A stretch of 53,469 bases of DNA from Rhizobium sp. Q54. GTDB taxonomy: Bacteria; Pseudomonadota; Alphaproteobacteria; Rhizobiales; Beijerinckiaceae. Where the stretch lies: positions 1 to 53,469 of the forward strand of contig CAMCUC010000016.1 of assembly GCA_945878875.1 (NCBI GenBank), in the 5' to 3' direction. The position numbers and the translations under genes are program-made. Within the stretch, counting starts at the first letter, position 1; every line of letters begins with the position of its first letter. The notes under the pieces are model-generated. The model ran no database searches and was not told the origin of the DNA. It worked only from the letters and a program-made list of their open reading frames with translations. Shown here piece by piece: positions 9,558 through 18,038 of the stretch.

Positions 9558-10321
9558 AACGGCTTTTTGAAAAGCTGGCGCCATGGCTGCTGTTTGCCGC
9601 CGCCATCGGCGCATGGGAAATCACCGTGCGCGTGCGCGAGATTGCGCCCTACATCTTGCCTGCGCCCAGCGTGATCGCCGCGACCGCGATCAGCGATTGG
9701 TCATTGTTATGGGCGGCTTTGCTCGTGACGCTGCGCACAACGTTTCTGGCATTGCTGATGGCAAGCTTTGGCGGGCTTGCGCTGGCTTTGTTGTTTGCGC
9801 GCTGGCGCTGGGTGGAGCGCTCGCTGTTTCCTTTTGCGGTGGTGTTGCAGGTGACGCCGATCATCGCAATTGCGCCGCTGTTGCTGGTCTACCTTGAGAC
9901 GGATGCAGCGGTTTTGACGTGCGCGTTTATCGTCGCGTTTTTCCCCGTTCTGTCCAATTCCGTGCTTGGCTTGCGTTCGGTGGATCGCAATCTGATCGAA
10001 TTATACGAGCTTTACGGGGCCTCGCGCTGGCAGCAATTGCGTTTGCTGCGGCTGCCTGCCGCGCTTCCGTACTTTCTGGGCGGCCTGCGCATCGGCGGCG
10101 GGCTGGCGCTGATTGGCGCCATTGTTGCCGAGATAGCGGCGGGCTCGGCGGGCAAAGGGGCGGGGCTGGCGTTCCGCATCATTGAGGCGGCCTACAGGCT
10201 CAACGTGCCGCGTATGTTTGCGGCGCTGGCGCTTATTTCGCTAACAGGTATCGCGATTTACTTAACGTTCTCGCTGATGTCGCGACTGCTGCTCGCCCGC
10301 TGGCACGAAAGCGAGATATGA
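9554..10321 (+). CDS. NitT/TauT-family ABC transporter permease
   Basis: Inner-membrane permease, 255 aa, about six transmembrane segments. It has the family start YILPAPSVIAATAI and the EAA coupling loop around LYELYGASRWQQLRLLRLPAALPYFLGGL. It is the last gene of the SBP-ATPase-permease operon and overlaps the ATPase gene by four bases. An 83-base gap containing a hairpin separates it from the TTT-type binding-protein gene. Confidence 0.92.
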   Translation: MKRLFEKLAPWLLFAAAIGAWEITVRVREIAPYILPAPSVIAATAISDWSLLWAALLVTLRTTFLALLMASFGGLALALLFARWRWVERSLFPFAVVLQVTPIIAIAPLLLVYLETDAAVLTCAFIVAFFPVLSNSVLGLRSVDRNLIELYELYGASRWQQLRLLRLPAALPYFLGGLRIGGGLALIGAIVAEIAAGSAGKGAGLAFRIIEAAYRLNVPRMFAALALISLTGIAIYLTFSLMSRLLLARWHESEI

Positions 10322-10372
10322 GCCGCACTTGACTAGAATGCGGCGTGCGCTTCACATCATCGTCTTATTAAG

Positions 10373-10393
10373 CACTGCGGTCTCGCCGCAGTG
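10373..10393 (+). other. Hairpin in the leader of the TTT-type binding-protein gene
   Basis: CACTGCGG and CCGCAGTG form a perfect 8-bp stem around loop TCTCG, ending five bases before the GGGAAGGG ribosome site. There is no T run. It may stabilise the mRNA or separate it from the upstream ABC operon. Confidence 0.4.
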
Positions 10394-10410
10394 AACAGGG
10401 AAGGGTGAAA

Positions 10411-11445
10411 ATGTACAGAACCTCGCAATCCAATCCTCCGCGCGCTAACCGTCGCCAGATGTTGCGCTCCACCGCCATGCTGGTTGGCGCTTTTGCCGGA
10501 GGCTTTGCGCTGCTTGGCGTCAATGTCGTCCCTGCCAGCGCGCAGGCCAAATATCCCGAAAGTCCGATCAAGGTCGTGGTGCCGTTTGGCGCCGGCGGCG
10601 TCGGCGACGTCACCGCGCGCATCGTTGGCGAGAAGCTCGGCGCCGTGCTTGGCCAGCGCATCGTGATCGAGAACCAGCCTGCCGCTGGCGGCATCACCGC
10701 CGCCCAGAACGTGCTGCGCGCGCCCGCTGATGGCTACACGCTGGCTTTGTTTTCCAACGGCACGGCGGTCAGCGTCGGGCTGTTCAACAAATTGCCTTTC
10801 GATCCGGTGAAGCAATTCCAGCCTGTCTCCTCAATGGGCTTTTTCGATTTCGTGTTCGTGACCGGCGCCGACAAGCCCTACAAGACTCTTGGCGATCTGT
10901 TGAAGGCGGCCAAAGACAAGCCCGGCGCTCTCAACATAGGCACCGTGGTTGTGGGCTCGACGCAAAACCTCACCGGCGAATTGTTCAAGACGAGCGCGGG
11001 CATTGACGCGCGCATCGTACCCTTCAAGACTACGCCCGATCTTCTACTCTCCGCCATGCGCGGCGACGTGGACCTGATGATTGATTCCTACGCCTCGCTG
11101 AAGACCAATATCGAGGACGGAAAAATCCGCGCGCTCGCCACCTCCGGCGCCAGGCGTTCGCCGGTTCTGCCCAACGTGCCCACTGTCGCTGAAAGCGGCG
11201 TGAAGGATTTCGACGTCGTGTCGTGGAACGCGTTCTTCGTCCATGCCGATACGCCCAAAGCTATTGTTGATACGCTGAACGCAGGCCTGAAGACCGCTCT
11301 CGAAGATCCCGAGACGAAGCGCAAGGCGCTGGAGCTGGGTATTGAGGCGCGTCACTCAACCCCGCTGGAGATTGGCAAGCGCCTGAGCGACGACATCGCC
11401 AAATGGAGCGCGGTGATCGAGAAGGCCGGGGTGGAGAAGCGCTGA
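10411..11445 (+). CDS. Tripartite tricarboxylate transporter (TTT/Bug) family substrate-binding protein
   Basis: Extracytoplasmic receptor of the Bug/TctC family, 344 aa. The N-terminus has a twin-arginine type signal (NRRQML then a hydrophobic stretch ending PASAQA). The mature protein begins with KYPESPIKVVVPFGAGGVGDV, the family hallmark, followed by VENQPAAGG-like and PADGYTLAL motifs. Start ATG 10411 is favoured by GGGAAGGG at 10398-10405; a GTG two codons earlier is possible. The TctA and TctB membrane partners are absent nearby, a common situation because Bug receptors greatly outnumber their transporters. The stop overlaps the start of the 2-hydroxyacid dehydrogenase gene (TGATG), so a hydroxy- or dicarboxylate ligand is a reasonable guess. 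Confidence 0.9.
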   Translation: MYRTSQSNPPRANRRQMLRSTAMLVGAFAGGFALLGVNVVPASAQAKYPESPIKVVVPFGAGGVGDVTARIVGEKLGAVLGQRIVIENQPAAGGITAAQNVLRAPADGYTLALFSNGTAVSVGLFNKLPFDPVKQFQPVSSMGFFDFVFVTGADKPYKTLGDLLKAAKDKPGALNIGTVVVGSTQNLTGELFKTSAGIDARIVPFKTTPDLLLSAMRGDVDLMIDSYASLKTNIEDGKIRALATSGARRSPVLPNVPTVAESGVKDFDVVSWNAFFVHADTPKAIVDTLNAGLKTALEDPETKRKALELGIEARHSTPLEIGKRLSDDIAKWSAVIEKAGVEKR

Positions 11446-12458
11446 TGGCCAGTCCGGGCGCTGATTCACGCACGCAATTGTTGATGCCGGCGCCTTTGCC
11501 TGCATTGATTCAGGAAGCGCTGGAGCGGCGCTTCCTTGTTCATCGCCTCTATGAGGCGAGCGACAGGGAGGCCGCGCTGGCGCAGGCTGCGGATGTGCGC
11601 GTGATAGCGACCGGCGTGCCGATCCTGACGCAGGACGTGCAGGCGCCCGTTAACGCCGCGCTGATGGACCTTCTGCCCAAACTGGAGCTGATCGCCAATC
11701 TTGGCGTTGGCTATGACAACATTGATGCGCAGGCCGCCGCCGCGCGCGGGATCATCGTCACCAATACGCCCGACGTGTTGACGGAGGAGACCGCCGATAC
11801 GGCGTTTGGTCTGCTGCTCAATTGCGTGCGGCAATTGTCCCGGGCCGAGCGTTTTGTGCGCGCGGGGCGCTGGCTGCACGGACAGTTCGAGCTGAGTGCG
11901 TCTTTGCGCGGACGCACGATGGGGATATTGGGGCTTGGGCGTATCGGTTCGGCGATTGCGCGCCGGGCAGAGGCGTTTGGCGTACAGGTCGTCTATCACA
12001 ATCGCAAACCCGTTGAGGGCGCGCCCTACCGCTATTTCGACTCCCTCATCGACATGGCGCGCGCCAGCGATATTTTGATGATCGCAATCCCCGGCGGCGC
12101 GCAAACGCAGAAGCTGGTCAATGCGCAGGTGCTGGAGGCGCTTGGGCGCCAGGGCGTGCTCATCAACATTGCGCGCGGCGCCATCGTCGATGAAGAGGCG
12201 CTGATCGAGGCGCTGCAAACCGGCAAGATTTTGACCGCCGGGCTCGATGTGTTCGCCAACGAGCCGCGCGTACCGCAAGCCCTGATCGACATGGAGCACG
12301 TCGTGCTGCTGCCCCATGTCGGATCAGCCTCGCAGGTCACCCGCGACGCTATGGGCATGCTGCTGGTGGAGAACGTCTTTGCATGGCACACAGGGGCGAA
12401 CATTCCCTGCCCCGTACCGGAGACGCCATGGCGGCGACCGCCAGAACAGACGGGTTGA
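11445..12458 (+). CDS. D-2-hydroxyacid dehydrogenase (GhrB/hydroxypyruvate reductase-like)
   Basis: Cytosolic NAD(P)-dependent oxidoreductase of the D-isomer-specific 2-hydroxyacid dehydrogenase family, 337 aa. It would interconvert a 2-oxoacid such as glyoxylate or hydroxypyruvate with the D-2-hydroxyacid. Visible are the substrate loop NLGVGYDNID, nucleotide-binding GLGRIGSA, and the catalytic set Arg in NIARGAIVDE, Glu in FANEPRVP and His in LLPHVGSAS. ATG 11445 overlaps the stop of the Bug receptor gene (TGATG), so both are probably coupled in one catabolic unit. An upstream extension lies inside the receptor gene and is rejected. Confidence 0.9.
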   Translation: MASPGADSRTQLLMPAPLPALIQEALERRFLVHRLYEASDREAALAQAADVRVIATGVPILTQDVQAPVNAALMDLLPKLELIANLGVGYDNIDAQAAAARGIIVTNTPDVLTEETADTAFGLLLNCVRQLSRAERFVRAGRWLHGQFELSASLRGRTMGILGLGRIGSAIARRAEAFGVQVVYHNRKPVEGAPYRYFDSLIDMARASDILMIAIPGGAQTQKLVNAQVLEALGRQGVLINIARGAIVDEEALIEALQTGKILTAGLDVFANEPRVPQALIDMEHVVLLPHVGSASQVTRDAMGMLLVENVFAWHTGANIPCPVPETPWRRPPEQTG

Positions 12459-12482
12459 ATGTTCTTAAATGGAGGAATTTGA

Positions 12483-12857
12483 ATGCATCTGTTGAGGCGT
12501 AGGTTTGCGCAAGCTGGCGCGCTGGCTCTCGTCGCCGCGTTATCGATGACGTCCGCGCACGCTGCGCCGCCCGCGCGCGCCGCTGACCTGGCTGGCCGTT
12601 ACGCCATATTGCGCGACGCCCGGGATACCGGCTGCATGGTGACGTTGTCGCCCAATCCACGCGCCAAGGGCTTCCGCGCCCAATTGGCGCCCGCCTGCCG
12701 CGATCAGGGGATTGTGGTGTTCGATCCCGTCGGCTGGTGGCTGGAGCGCGGCAAGCTGCACCTGCAAGCCCGCAAGGGCCACAACATCGCCCTTGATTTT
12801 CAAGACGGCGTCTGGAGCCGGGAGGGTGAAAAGCCGCTGGGGCTGAAGAAGATATAA
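12483..12857 (+). CDS. AprI/Inh-family metalloprotease inhibitor-like exported protein
   Basis: Small secreted protein, 124 aa, with a signal peptide ending near residue 27 (TSAHAA). The mature part shows the AprI/Inh pattern: AGRYAILRDARDTGCMVTLS, a second cysteine (APACRDQGIV) that can form the single disulfide, a tryptophan-containing strand (FDPVGWWLERGKLHL) and a terminal strand IALDFQDGVW. Family members occupy the active site of serralysin-type metalloproteases in the periplasm and protect the producer. No such protease is in the window, so here it may act on another target. It lies 24 bases after the dehydrogenase gene with SD GGAGG. Confidence 0.7.
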   Translation: MHLLRRRFAQAGALALVAALSMTSAHAAPPARAADLAGRYAILRDARDTGCMVTLSPNPRAKGFRAQLAPACRDQGIVVFDPVGWWLERGKLHLQARKGHNIALDFQDGVWSREGEKPLGLKKI

Positions 12858-12890
12858 TGATCCTCGGACGGCCGGTTCAAGCAGCCCGCC

Positions 12891-15800
12891 TCACTCCGCC
12901 GGGCGCAGGCTCGCAAGCGGGGGCTTCTTCTCCTCGTCCTCGTCGCGCGGCCCGACAAAGCGCGAGAACAGGCGCCACGTCACGCGGCCGACGTCGTCCA
13001 TGATAGTGAAGACGGCGGGCACGAACACCAGCGACAGCATGGTCGACACGATCAGGCCGCCGATCACGCCAATCGCCATTGGCGCGCGGAATTCACCGCC
13101 GTCGCCAATGCCCAGCGCGGAAGGCACCATGCCCGCCACCATTGCGATGGTGGTCATGACGATGGGGCGCGCGCGCTTGCGCCCCGCCTCAACGATGGCG
13201 GTGGTGCGGTCCATGCCGTGCGCCATTTGCTCGACTGCAAAATCCACCAGCATGATCGCGTTTTTGGTGACGATGCCCATCAGCATCAATATGCCGATGA
13301 CGACCGGCATCGAGATTGAATTGCCGGTGAGCAGCAGCGCGATGATGACGCCGCCAATCGACAGCGGCAGCGAGAACAGGATTGTGATTGGTTGCAAGAC
13401 GCTGCCAAACAGCAAAATCAGCACCGCCAGCACCATCATGATGCCCGCGCCCATGGCTTGCGCAAAGCCCTGGAACACTTCCGCCATGACTTCCGCATCG
13501 CCCGATTCAGTAATCGTCACGCCAGCTGGGAGATTCTTTGCCGCCGGCAATTCATAGATATTGCCCAGCGCCTCGCCGAGCGCCACGCCGCCCACCAGAT
13601 CTCCCTCAACCGCAATGCGGCGCTGGCGATCATAGCGCGAGATGCTGGCTGGTCCCTGGCTGAACGTGATGTCCGCGACTGACGACAGAGGCGCCGAGCC
13701 GCCCCTGCTGGTGGCCACGCGCAAATTGCCCAGCATGTCGATGTCGGCGCGCGCATTGCGCTCCAGCGCCACGCGGATCGGCACAAGCCGGTTGCCGGCG
13801 TTGAACTTGGCGAGGTTGGCGTCAACGTCGCCGATGGTGGCGACGCGAATGGCTTCGGCCACCGCATCGGTTGAAACGCCCAGTTCAGCTGCCCGGTCGC
13901 TGCGCGGAATGATGCGGACTTCAGGCCGGTCAAGTGCGACGCTGGAGACCACATTGGCCACCATTGGCAGGCGTTTCATCTGGCTGGCGAGTTCCACGCC
14001 AACCTTTTCGACAAGCGCAGTATCTGCGCCCAGAACGACGACCGAGACGGCGCGCTGGCCGTTGTCGTTGAGGAACCATGAACGCACGTCCGGCACGCCC
14101 GCCACGAGGGCGGCGACGTCGCCCTCGATCTGCTTTTGCTTTTTCGTGCGTTTGCTTTTGTGAGTCAGATTGATGGTGATCTGCGCCTTGCGCACCTCGG
14201 CTGCCCCCATACCGAGCCGCCCGCCGTCCACGAACACGCTGCTTACTTCAGGCTTGGCGCGCAGGCGTTCTGCGATGTCGTCGGTGACCCGCATTGTATC
14301 TTCGATGCGCGCGCCCGGCGGCAGTTCAACGGCGAGCAACAGGCGGGCCACATCTTCGGCGGGCAAGAAACCCGACGGCAACAGTTTGGTCGCCTGTATC
14401 GAGCCCATGAAGATTGCAAGGCCTGCGAACAGCGTCAGGAAGCGATGGCGGACGGAGAAGCCGACCAGCTTCGTGTAGCTGCGCATCACGGCGCCTTCAG
14501 GCTTTTCGACCTCAGTGTGCGGCGCCATGAAATACGCCGCCAGCAGAGGCGTTATCAGTCGCGCGACAAGCAGCGAGAACAAGACCGCCACGGCCACAGT
14601 GAGGCCGAATTGCTTGAAATACTGGCCCGCAATCCCGCCCATGAAACTGACGGGCGCAAACACCGCGACGATGGTGAGCGTGATCGCCATGACGGCGAGC
14701 CCGATCTCCTCGGAGGCGTCAAGCGCCGCCCGCCATGGCGATTTGCCCATGTGCATATGGCGCACGATGTTCTCGATCTCGACGATGGCGTCGTCAACGA
14801 GAATGCCGGTCGCCAAAGTCAGCGCAAGCAGGCTGACAAGATTGAGCGAGAAGCCCATCATGTGGATCGCCCAGAACGTGGGGAAGATCGACAGCGGGAT
14901 GGCGAGCGCGGTGATGAGGGTGGCGCGCCAATTACGCAAAAATACGAACACCACAAGCACCGAGAGCAGGGCGCCCTCGATCAGCGTGTTCATCGCCGAT
15001 TTGTAATTGCCAAGCGTGTAATCGACGAAACTGTCGATCAGGTCGATTGAGACACCGGGATTGTTGGTGCGCAGGGCTTCAATTTTGGAGGTGACGAGGG
15101 CGGCCACCGTGGCGTCGCTGGCGCCGGTTGCGCGCACCACGCCGAACGCCACGACAGGGCGCCCGTCGAGCCGCGCAAAACGTCGCGCCTCGGCTGCGCC
15201 ATCGCTGACGTTGGCGACATCCATCAACCGCACATGGCGCCCGCCGGACAACGCAATGGTGATGTTGCCGACGTCCTCGACGCTGCGCACGCCAGCCAGC
15301 GTGCGGATAGATTGCTCTTGGCCCGCGATTTCGCTGCGCCCGCCGCCGATGTCGGAATTGGTGGCGCGCAATTGCCGGCTGACTTCCCCCGCCGTCACGC
15401 CCAGCGACAGCAATCTGTCAGGATCGAGTTCGACCTTGATCTCGCGATCAACGCCGCCGATGCGCTGCACCTGCCCCACGCCGCGCAGGCCTTGCAGAGC
15501 GCGCGCGGCCACATCGTCCACGAACCACGACAATTGTTCGAGGTTCATGTCGGGCGCCGACACCGCATAGGTGACGATGGGAAGCCCGGCGATATCGAGC
15601 CGCTGGATGACGGGCTCTTCAATCGTGCGCGGCAGATCGGCTTTGATCCTGGCGATCGAATCCTTGACGTCGTTGACCGCGCGATCCGAATTCACCTCAA
15701 GACGAAACTCGATGGTGGTTTGCGACAGGCCGTCCGAGATCGAGGACGTGACGCGTTTGACGCCGGCGATGCCAGCCACCGCGTCCTCGACCTTTTTCGT

Positions 15801-15995
15801 CACCTGCGATTCAAGTTCTGACGGCGCTGCGCCTGATTGCGACACCGCAACGGTGACGATGGGGACGTCGATGTTTGGAAAGCGCGTGATCGGCAATTTG
15901 CCGAATGCGAAAACGCCCAGCAAAGTCAGGATGAAGAACAGCACGATGGAGGCGATGGGCTTGCGGATCGCCCAGGCGGAAATGTTCCAGTTCAT
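12891..15995 (-). CDS. Efflux RND transporter permease (AcrB/HAE1 type)
   Basis: Proton-driven inner-membrane drug exporter, 1034 aa, full length. It has the 12-helix RND layout with two large periplasmic loops. The start NWNISAWAIRKP is typical, and the TM4 proton-relay pair is present in GILVDDAIVEIEN. The C-terminal half shows GIVTKNAIMLVDFA and the conserved GRKRARPIVMTTIAM. It overlaps the adaptor gene by four bases (ATGA), so pump and adaptor are translationally coupled under the tetR-type repressor. The outer-membrane channel is not in the window. Confidence 0.96.
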   Translation of the reverse strand: MNWNISAWAIRKPIASIVLFFILTLLGVFAFGKLPITRFPNIDVPIVTVAVSQSGAAPSELESQVTKKVEDAVAGIAGVKRVTSSISDGLSQTTIEFRLEVNSDRAVNDVKDSIARIKADLPRTIEEPVIQRLDIAGLPIVTYAVSAPDMNLEQLSWFVDDVAARALQGLRGVGQVQRIGGVDREIKVELDPDRLLSLGVTAGEVSRQLRATNSDIGGGRSEIAGQEQSIRTLAGVRSVEDVGNITIALSGGRHVRLMDVANVSDGAAEARRFARLDGRPVVAFGVVRATGASDATVAALVTSKIEALRTNNPGVSIDLIDSFVDYTLGNYKSAMNTLIEGALLSVLVVFVFLRNWRATLITALAIPLSIFPTFWAIHMMGFSLNLVSLLALTLATGILVDDAIVEIENIVRHMHMGKSPWRAALDASEEIGLAVMAITLTIVAVFAPVSFMGGIAGQYFKQFGLTVAVAVLFSLLVARLITPLLAAYFMAPHTEVEKPEGAVMRSYTKLVGFSVRHRFLTLFAGLAIFMGSIQATKLLPSGFLPAEDVARLLLAVELPPGARIEDTMRVTDDIAERLRAKPEVSSVFVDGGRLGMGAAEVRKAQITINLTHKSKRTKKQKQIEGDVAALVAGVPDVRSWFLNDNGQRAVSVVVLGADTALVEKVGVELASQMKRLPMVANVVSSVALDRPEVRIIPRSDRAAELGVSTDAVAEAIRVATIGDVDANLAKFNAGNRLVPIRVALERNARADIDMLGNLRVATSRGGSAPLSSVADITFSQGPASISRYDRQRRIAVEGDLVGGVALGEALGNIYELPAAKNLPAGVTITESGDAEVMAEVFQGFAQAMGAGIMMVLAVLILLFGSVLQPITILFSLPLSIGGVIIALLLTGNSISMPVVIGILMLMGIVTKNAIMLVDFAVEQMAHGMDRTTAIVEAGRKRARPIVMTTIAMVAGMVPSALGIGDGGEFRAPMAIGVIGGLIVSTMLSLVFVPAVFTIMDDVGRVTWRLFSRFVGPRDEDEEKKPPLASLRPAE

Positions 15996-17221
15996 CGACG
16001 CGTCTCCGCTTTGCCGGCCGGAGCTTCCGTTTGTTTGCTCTGCTGCACAGGCGCAATTGCGTCGCCATCGCGCAGGAAGGCGCCGGCGCGCACAATCACG
16101 TTGTCGCCCTCCTTCAGGCCTTCGCGGATTTCTGCATGGCCGTTGTCGACCACGCCCAGTACGACGTTGAGCTTGCGTACGGCGCCGCCTTCAGCAATCA
16201 GAACGTTGGCGCCATCGCTTGAATAATTGACCGCGCTGGCGGGCGCGAGCAGCGATTGCGAGCGGCGGATTTCAATCTCTGCCCGCGCAAACGAGCCGAT
16301 GCGCGCCGATTGCGATTTGGCGAGGCTGATACGCACGCGCCCCAGCCGCGTCGTACGATCAACTTCCGGCGACACAAGCCGCACGACGCCGGACGTGCGC
16401 TCGCTGTCGGCCAGAATGATTTGCGCGCTCTGGCCGGGCTTGATGGCGCCAAGGCGAGCCTCGGGCGCTTCCGCCTCAAGCTCGATCTCGCCATTGGCGA
16501 TGACGCGAAACATCGGCTCGCCGATTGACAAAGCGACGGCGCCAAGGCGGGCGTTGCGGCGGGCGACAATGCCGGCTTCAGGGGTGCGCACCTGTGTGCG
16601 CGACAGGCGCACCTGCAATTCTCGGCGCTGGGCCTCGACGCTCTTGCGCTGGGCTTGCGCGGCGCGCTCGAAATCAATGGCGGCCTGCACTTGCGCACGT
16701 GTCACGCGCACAGACGATTGCTTCTGGTCGACGATTGCCTGCGTGGAGGCGCCGGTTTTCAGCAGCGTCTGGCTGCGCGCCAAATCGGCCTCGGCATAAC
16801 TGGCGCTGGCTTCGGCCTGCGAAATCTGGCTGCGGGCCTGCGCGATGGCGGCGTCCGAGCGGGCAAGCTCTGCATCTGACTGGGCGATTTGCGCGTCGAT
16901 GGTCTCGCGTGAGAGGCGCATCAGCACGGCGCCTTTCTCGACCCAATCGCCTTCCTCCGCCAGCAATTCGACAATCCGCAAACCCTCAATCTCGGGGCCA
17001 ACGAGAACTTCGCTGCGCGCGACAAGCGTGCCCGTGACCATGGCGGTCTCAACGACCGGACCGCGCACGGCGGGGGTGACGGTGACGGCGGCGGCGCGCA
17101 ATTCCGGCTGCGCCACAGGGGCCTTGGCCCCGGCAGCCTTCGGTCCTGCAACCTGCCAGCCTGCAAAGCCGACGCCCACGACAAGCAGGCCCGCGATCAT
17201 AAATCCGTGCGACTTCTTCAT
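15992..17221 (-). CDS. RND efflux periplasmic adaptor (membrane fusion protein)
   Basis: HlyD/AcrA-type adaptor, 409 aa. An N-terminal helix (residues 7-27) anchors or exports it. It is followed by the lipoyl half EIEGLRIVELLAEEGDWVEKGAVLMRL, a long coiled-coil hairpin rich in Ala/Gln/Arg (about residues 105-205), the second lipoyl half RTPEAGIVARRNARLGAVA and beta-barrel domains ending in AVNYSSDGANVLIAEGG. It bridges the inner-membrane pump and an outer-membrane channel in the periplasm. It overlaps the regulator upstream and the pump downstream by ATGA junctions. Confidence 0.95.
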   Translation of the reverse strand: MKKSHGFMIAGLLVVGVGFAGWQVAGPKAAGAKAPVAQPELRAAAVTVTPAVRGPVVETAMVTGTLVARSEVLVGPEIEGLRIVELLAEEGDWVEKGAVLMRLSRETIDAQIAQSDAELARSDAAIAQARSQISQAEASASYAEADLARSQTLLKTGASTQAIVDQKQSSVRVTRAQVQAAIDFERAAQAQRKSVEAQRRELQVRLSRTQVRTPEAGIVARRNARLGAVALSIGEPMFRVIANGEIELEAEAPEARLGAIKPGQSAQIILADSERTSGVVRLVSPEVDRTTRLGRVRISLAKSQSARIGSFARAEIEIRRSQSLLAPASAVNYSSDGANVLIAEGGAVRKLNVVLGVVDNGHAEIREGLKEGDNVIVRAGAFLRDGDAIAPVQQSKQTEAPAGKAETRR

Positions 17222-17880
17222 GAACGCTGCTCCGCCAATTCCATCGTATTCAAGTTTGCTCTGTCTGGTTTACGCTTTTGTGGCGCCGTCTGGGGGCGCA
17301 ACACTGCCCCGACCATAGCCATGAACACCTGGCCCGCCGCCGCTGCGTCGAAGTCCGGATCGACGGCGCGGCGCCAAAACATGCCCTCCGCAATCACGTT
17401 CATCGCCGCAACCAGATCCTTCAGCGGCAAAGCCGGGCTGATCTGACCCGCCTCAATGGCGCGCTCCATGATGCCTTGCAGGGATGCGCTTACCGCTTCA
17501 TCGAATTTCGCCATCGTTTGCGCCACGGCCTTGTTGCGCGCAGCTTCAGCGGCGATTTCCAGAAAGAGTACGGACTTCTCGCGCGGTCGGTTCAGGATGC
17601 ATTCTTCCAAAGTGGCAGCGATTCCGGCCATGAAATCCTGCGCGACGGACATGGGACCAAACGAGGCCAGAACCTCATCGCGATTGCGCGACGTAATGCC
17701 GCCGATCAGAGCTTCTTTGGAATCAAACCACGTATAGACCGCGCCGGGGCTTACCCCTGCCTCTTTGCAAATGTCCTGCATGGTGGCGCCGCGAAAGCCC
17801 GACCGCGTGAAGCAGCGCTCGGCGGCGTCCAGAATGCGTGCGCGGCGCTCATCCTGCTGGGCGTCGGTGAGTTTGGGCAT
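17218..17880 (-). CDS. TetR/AcrR-family transcriptional regulator of the RND pump
   Basis: DNA-binding repressor, 220 aa. The N-terminal helix-turn-helix is clear (ARILDAAERCFTRSGFRGAT then QDICKEAGVSPGAVYTWF), followed by an alpha-helical ligand domain. It is first in the operon with adaptor and pump, coupled by ATGA, and by family analogy represses this operon until a drug-like ligand binds. The open frame continues to an ATG at 17928, but that start would put the operator-like dyad (17908-17919) inside the coding region and add 16 atypical residues rich in Phe. The ATG at 17880, followed by PKLTDAQQDERRARIL, is therefore preferred. Confidence 0.9.
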   Translation of the reverse strand: MPKLTDAQQDERRARILDAAERCFTRSGFRGATMQDICKEAGVSPGAVYTWFDSKEALIGGITSRNRDEVLASFGPMSVAQDFMAGIAATLEECILNRPREKSVLFLEIAAEAARNKAVAQTMAKFDEAVSASLQGIMERAIEAGQISPALPLKDLVAAMNVIAEGMFWRRAVDPDFDAAAAGQVFMAMVGAVLRPQTAPQKRKPDRANLNTMELAEQRS

Positions 17881-17907
17881 GAGGCACCCTGTCTCGAAAC
17901 AGAAAAA

Positions 17908-17919
17908 GAACGAGCGTTC
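17908..17919. promoter_or_regulatory. Operator-like dyad of the TetR-type regulator
   Basis: GAACG-AG-CGTTC is an inverted repeat located 28 bases upstream of the preferred regulator start codon, in an AT-richer patch. AcrR-type repressors commonly bind dyads of this look close to their own promoter, so autoregulation of the tetR-adaptor-pump operon is inferred. Confidence 0.5.
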
Positions 17920-18000
17920 GTTTTCCATGAATCCCGGAGGATGTCAACCTGTTGTTCGGCTCAAGCGGGGCGCGCATGAAAGCACGGCTTGCGCCGTTTT

Positions 18001-18027
18001 GCGGGCTTCCAGCCCGGATTCTTTGCA
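18001..18027 (+). repeat. Short dispersed palindromic repeat, copy 1 (degenerate)
   Basis: GCGGGCTTCCAGCCCG followed by GATTCTTTG recurs at 53412-53437 with one base difference in the stem. The stem-loop followed by a T-rich tail also resembles a weak terminator. Here it lies between the converging 3' end of opgD and the start of the RND operon. Confidence 0.5.
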
Positions 18028-18038
18028 GATGCAGAATC

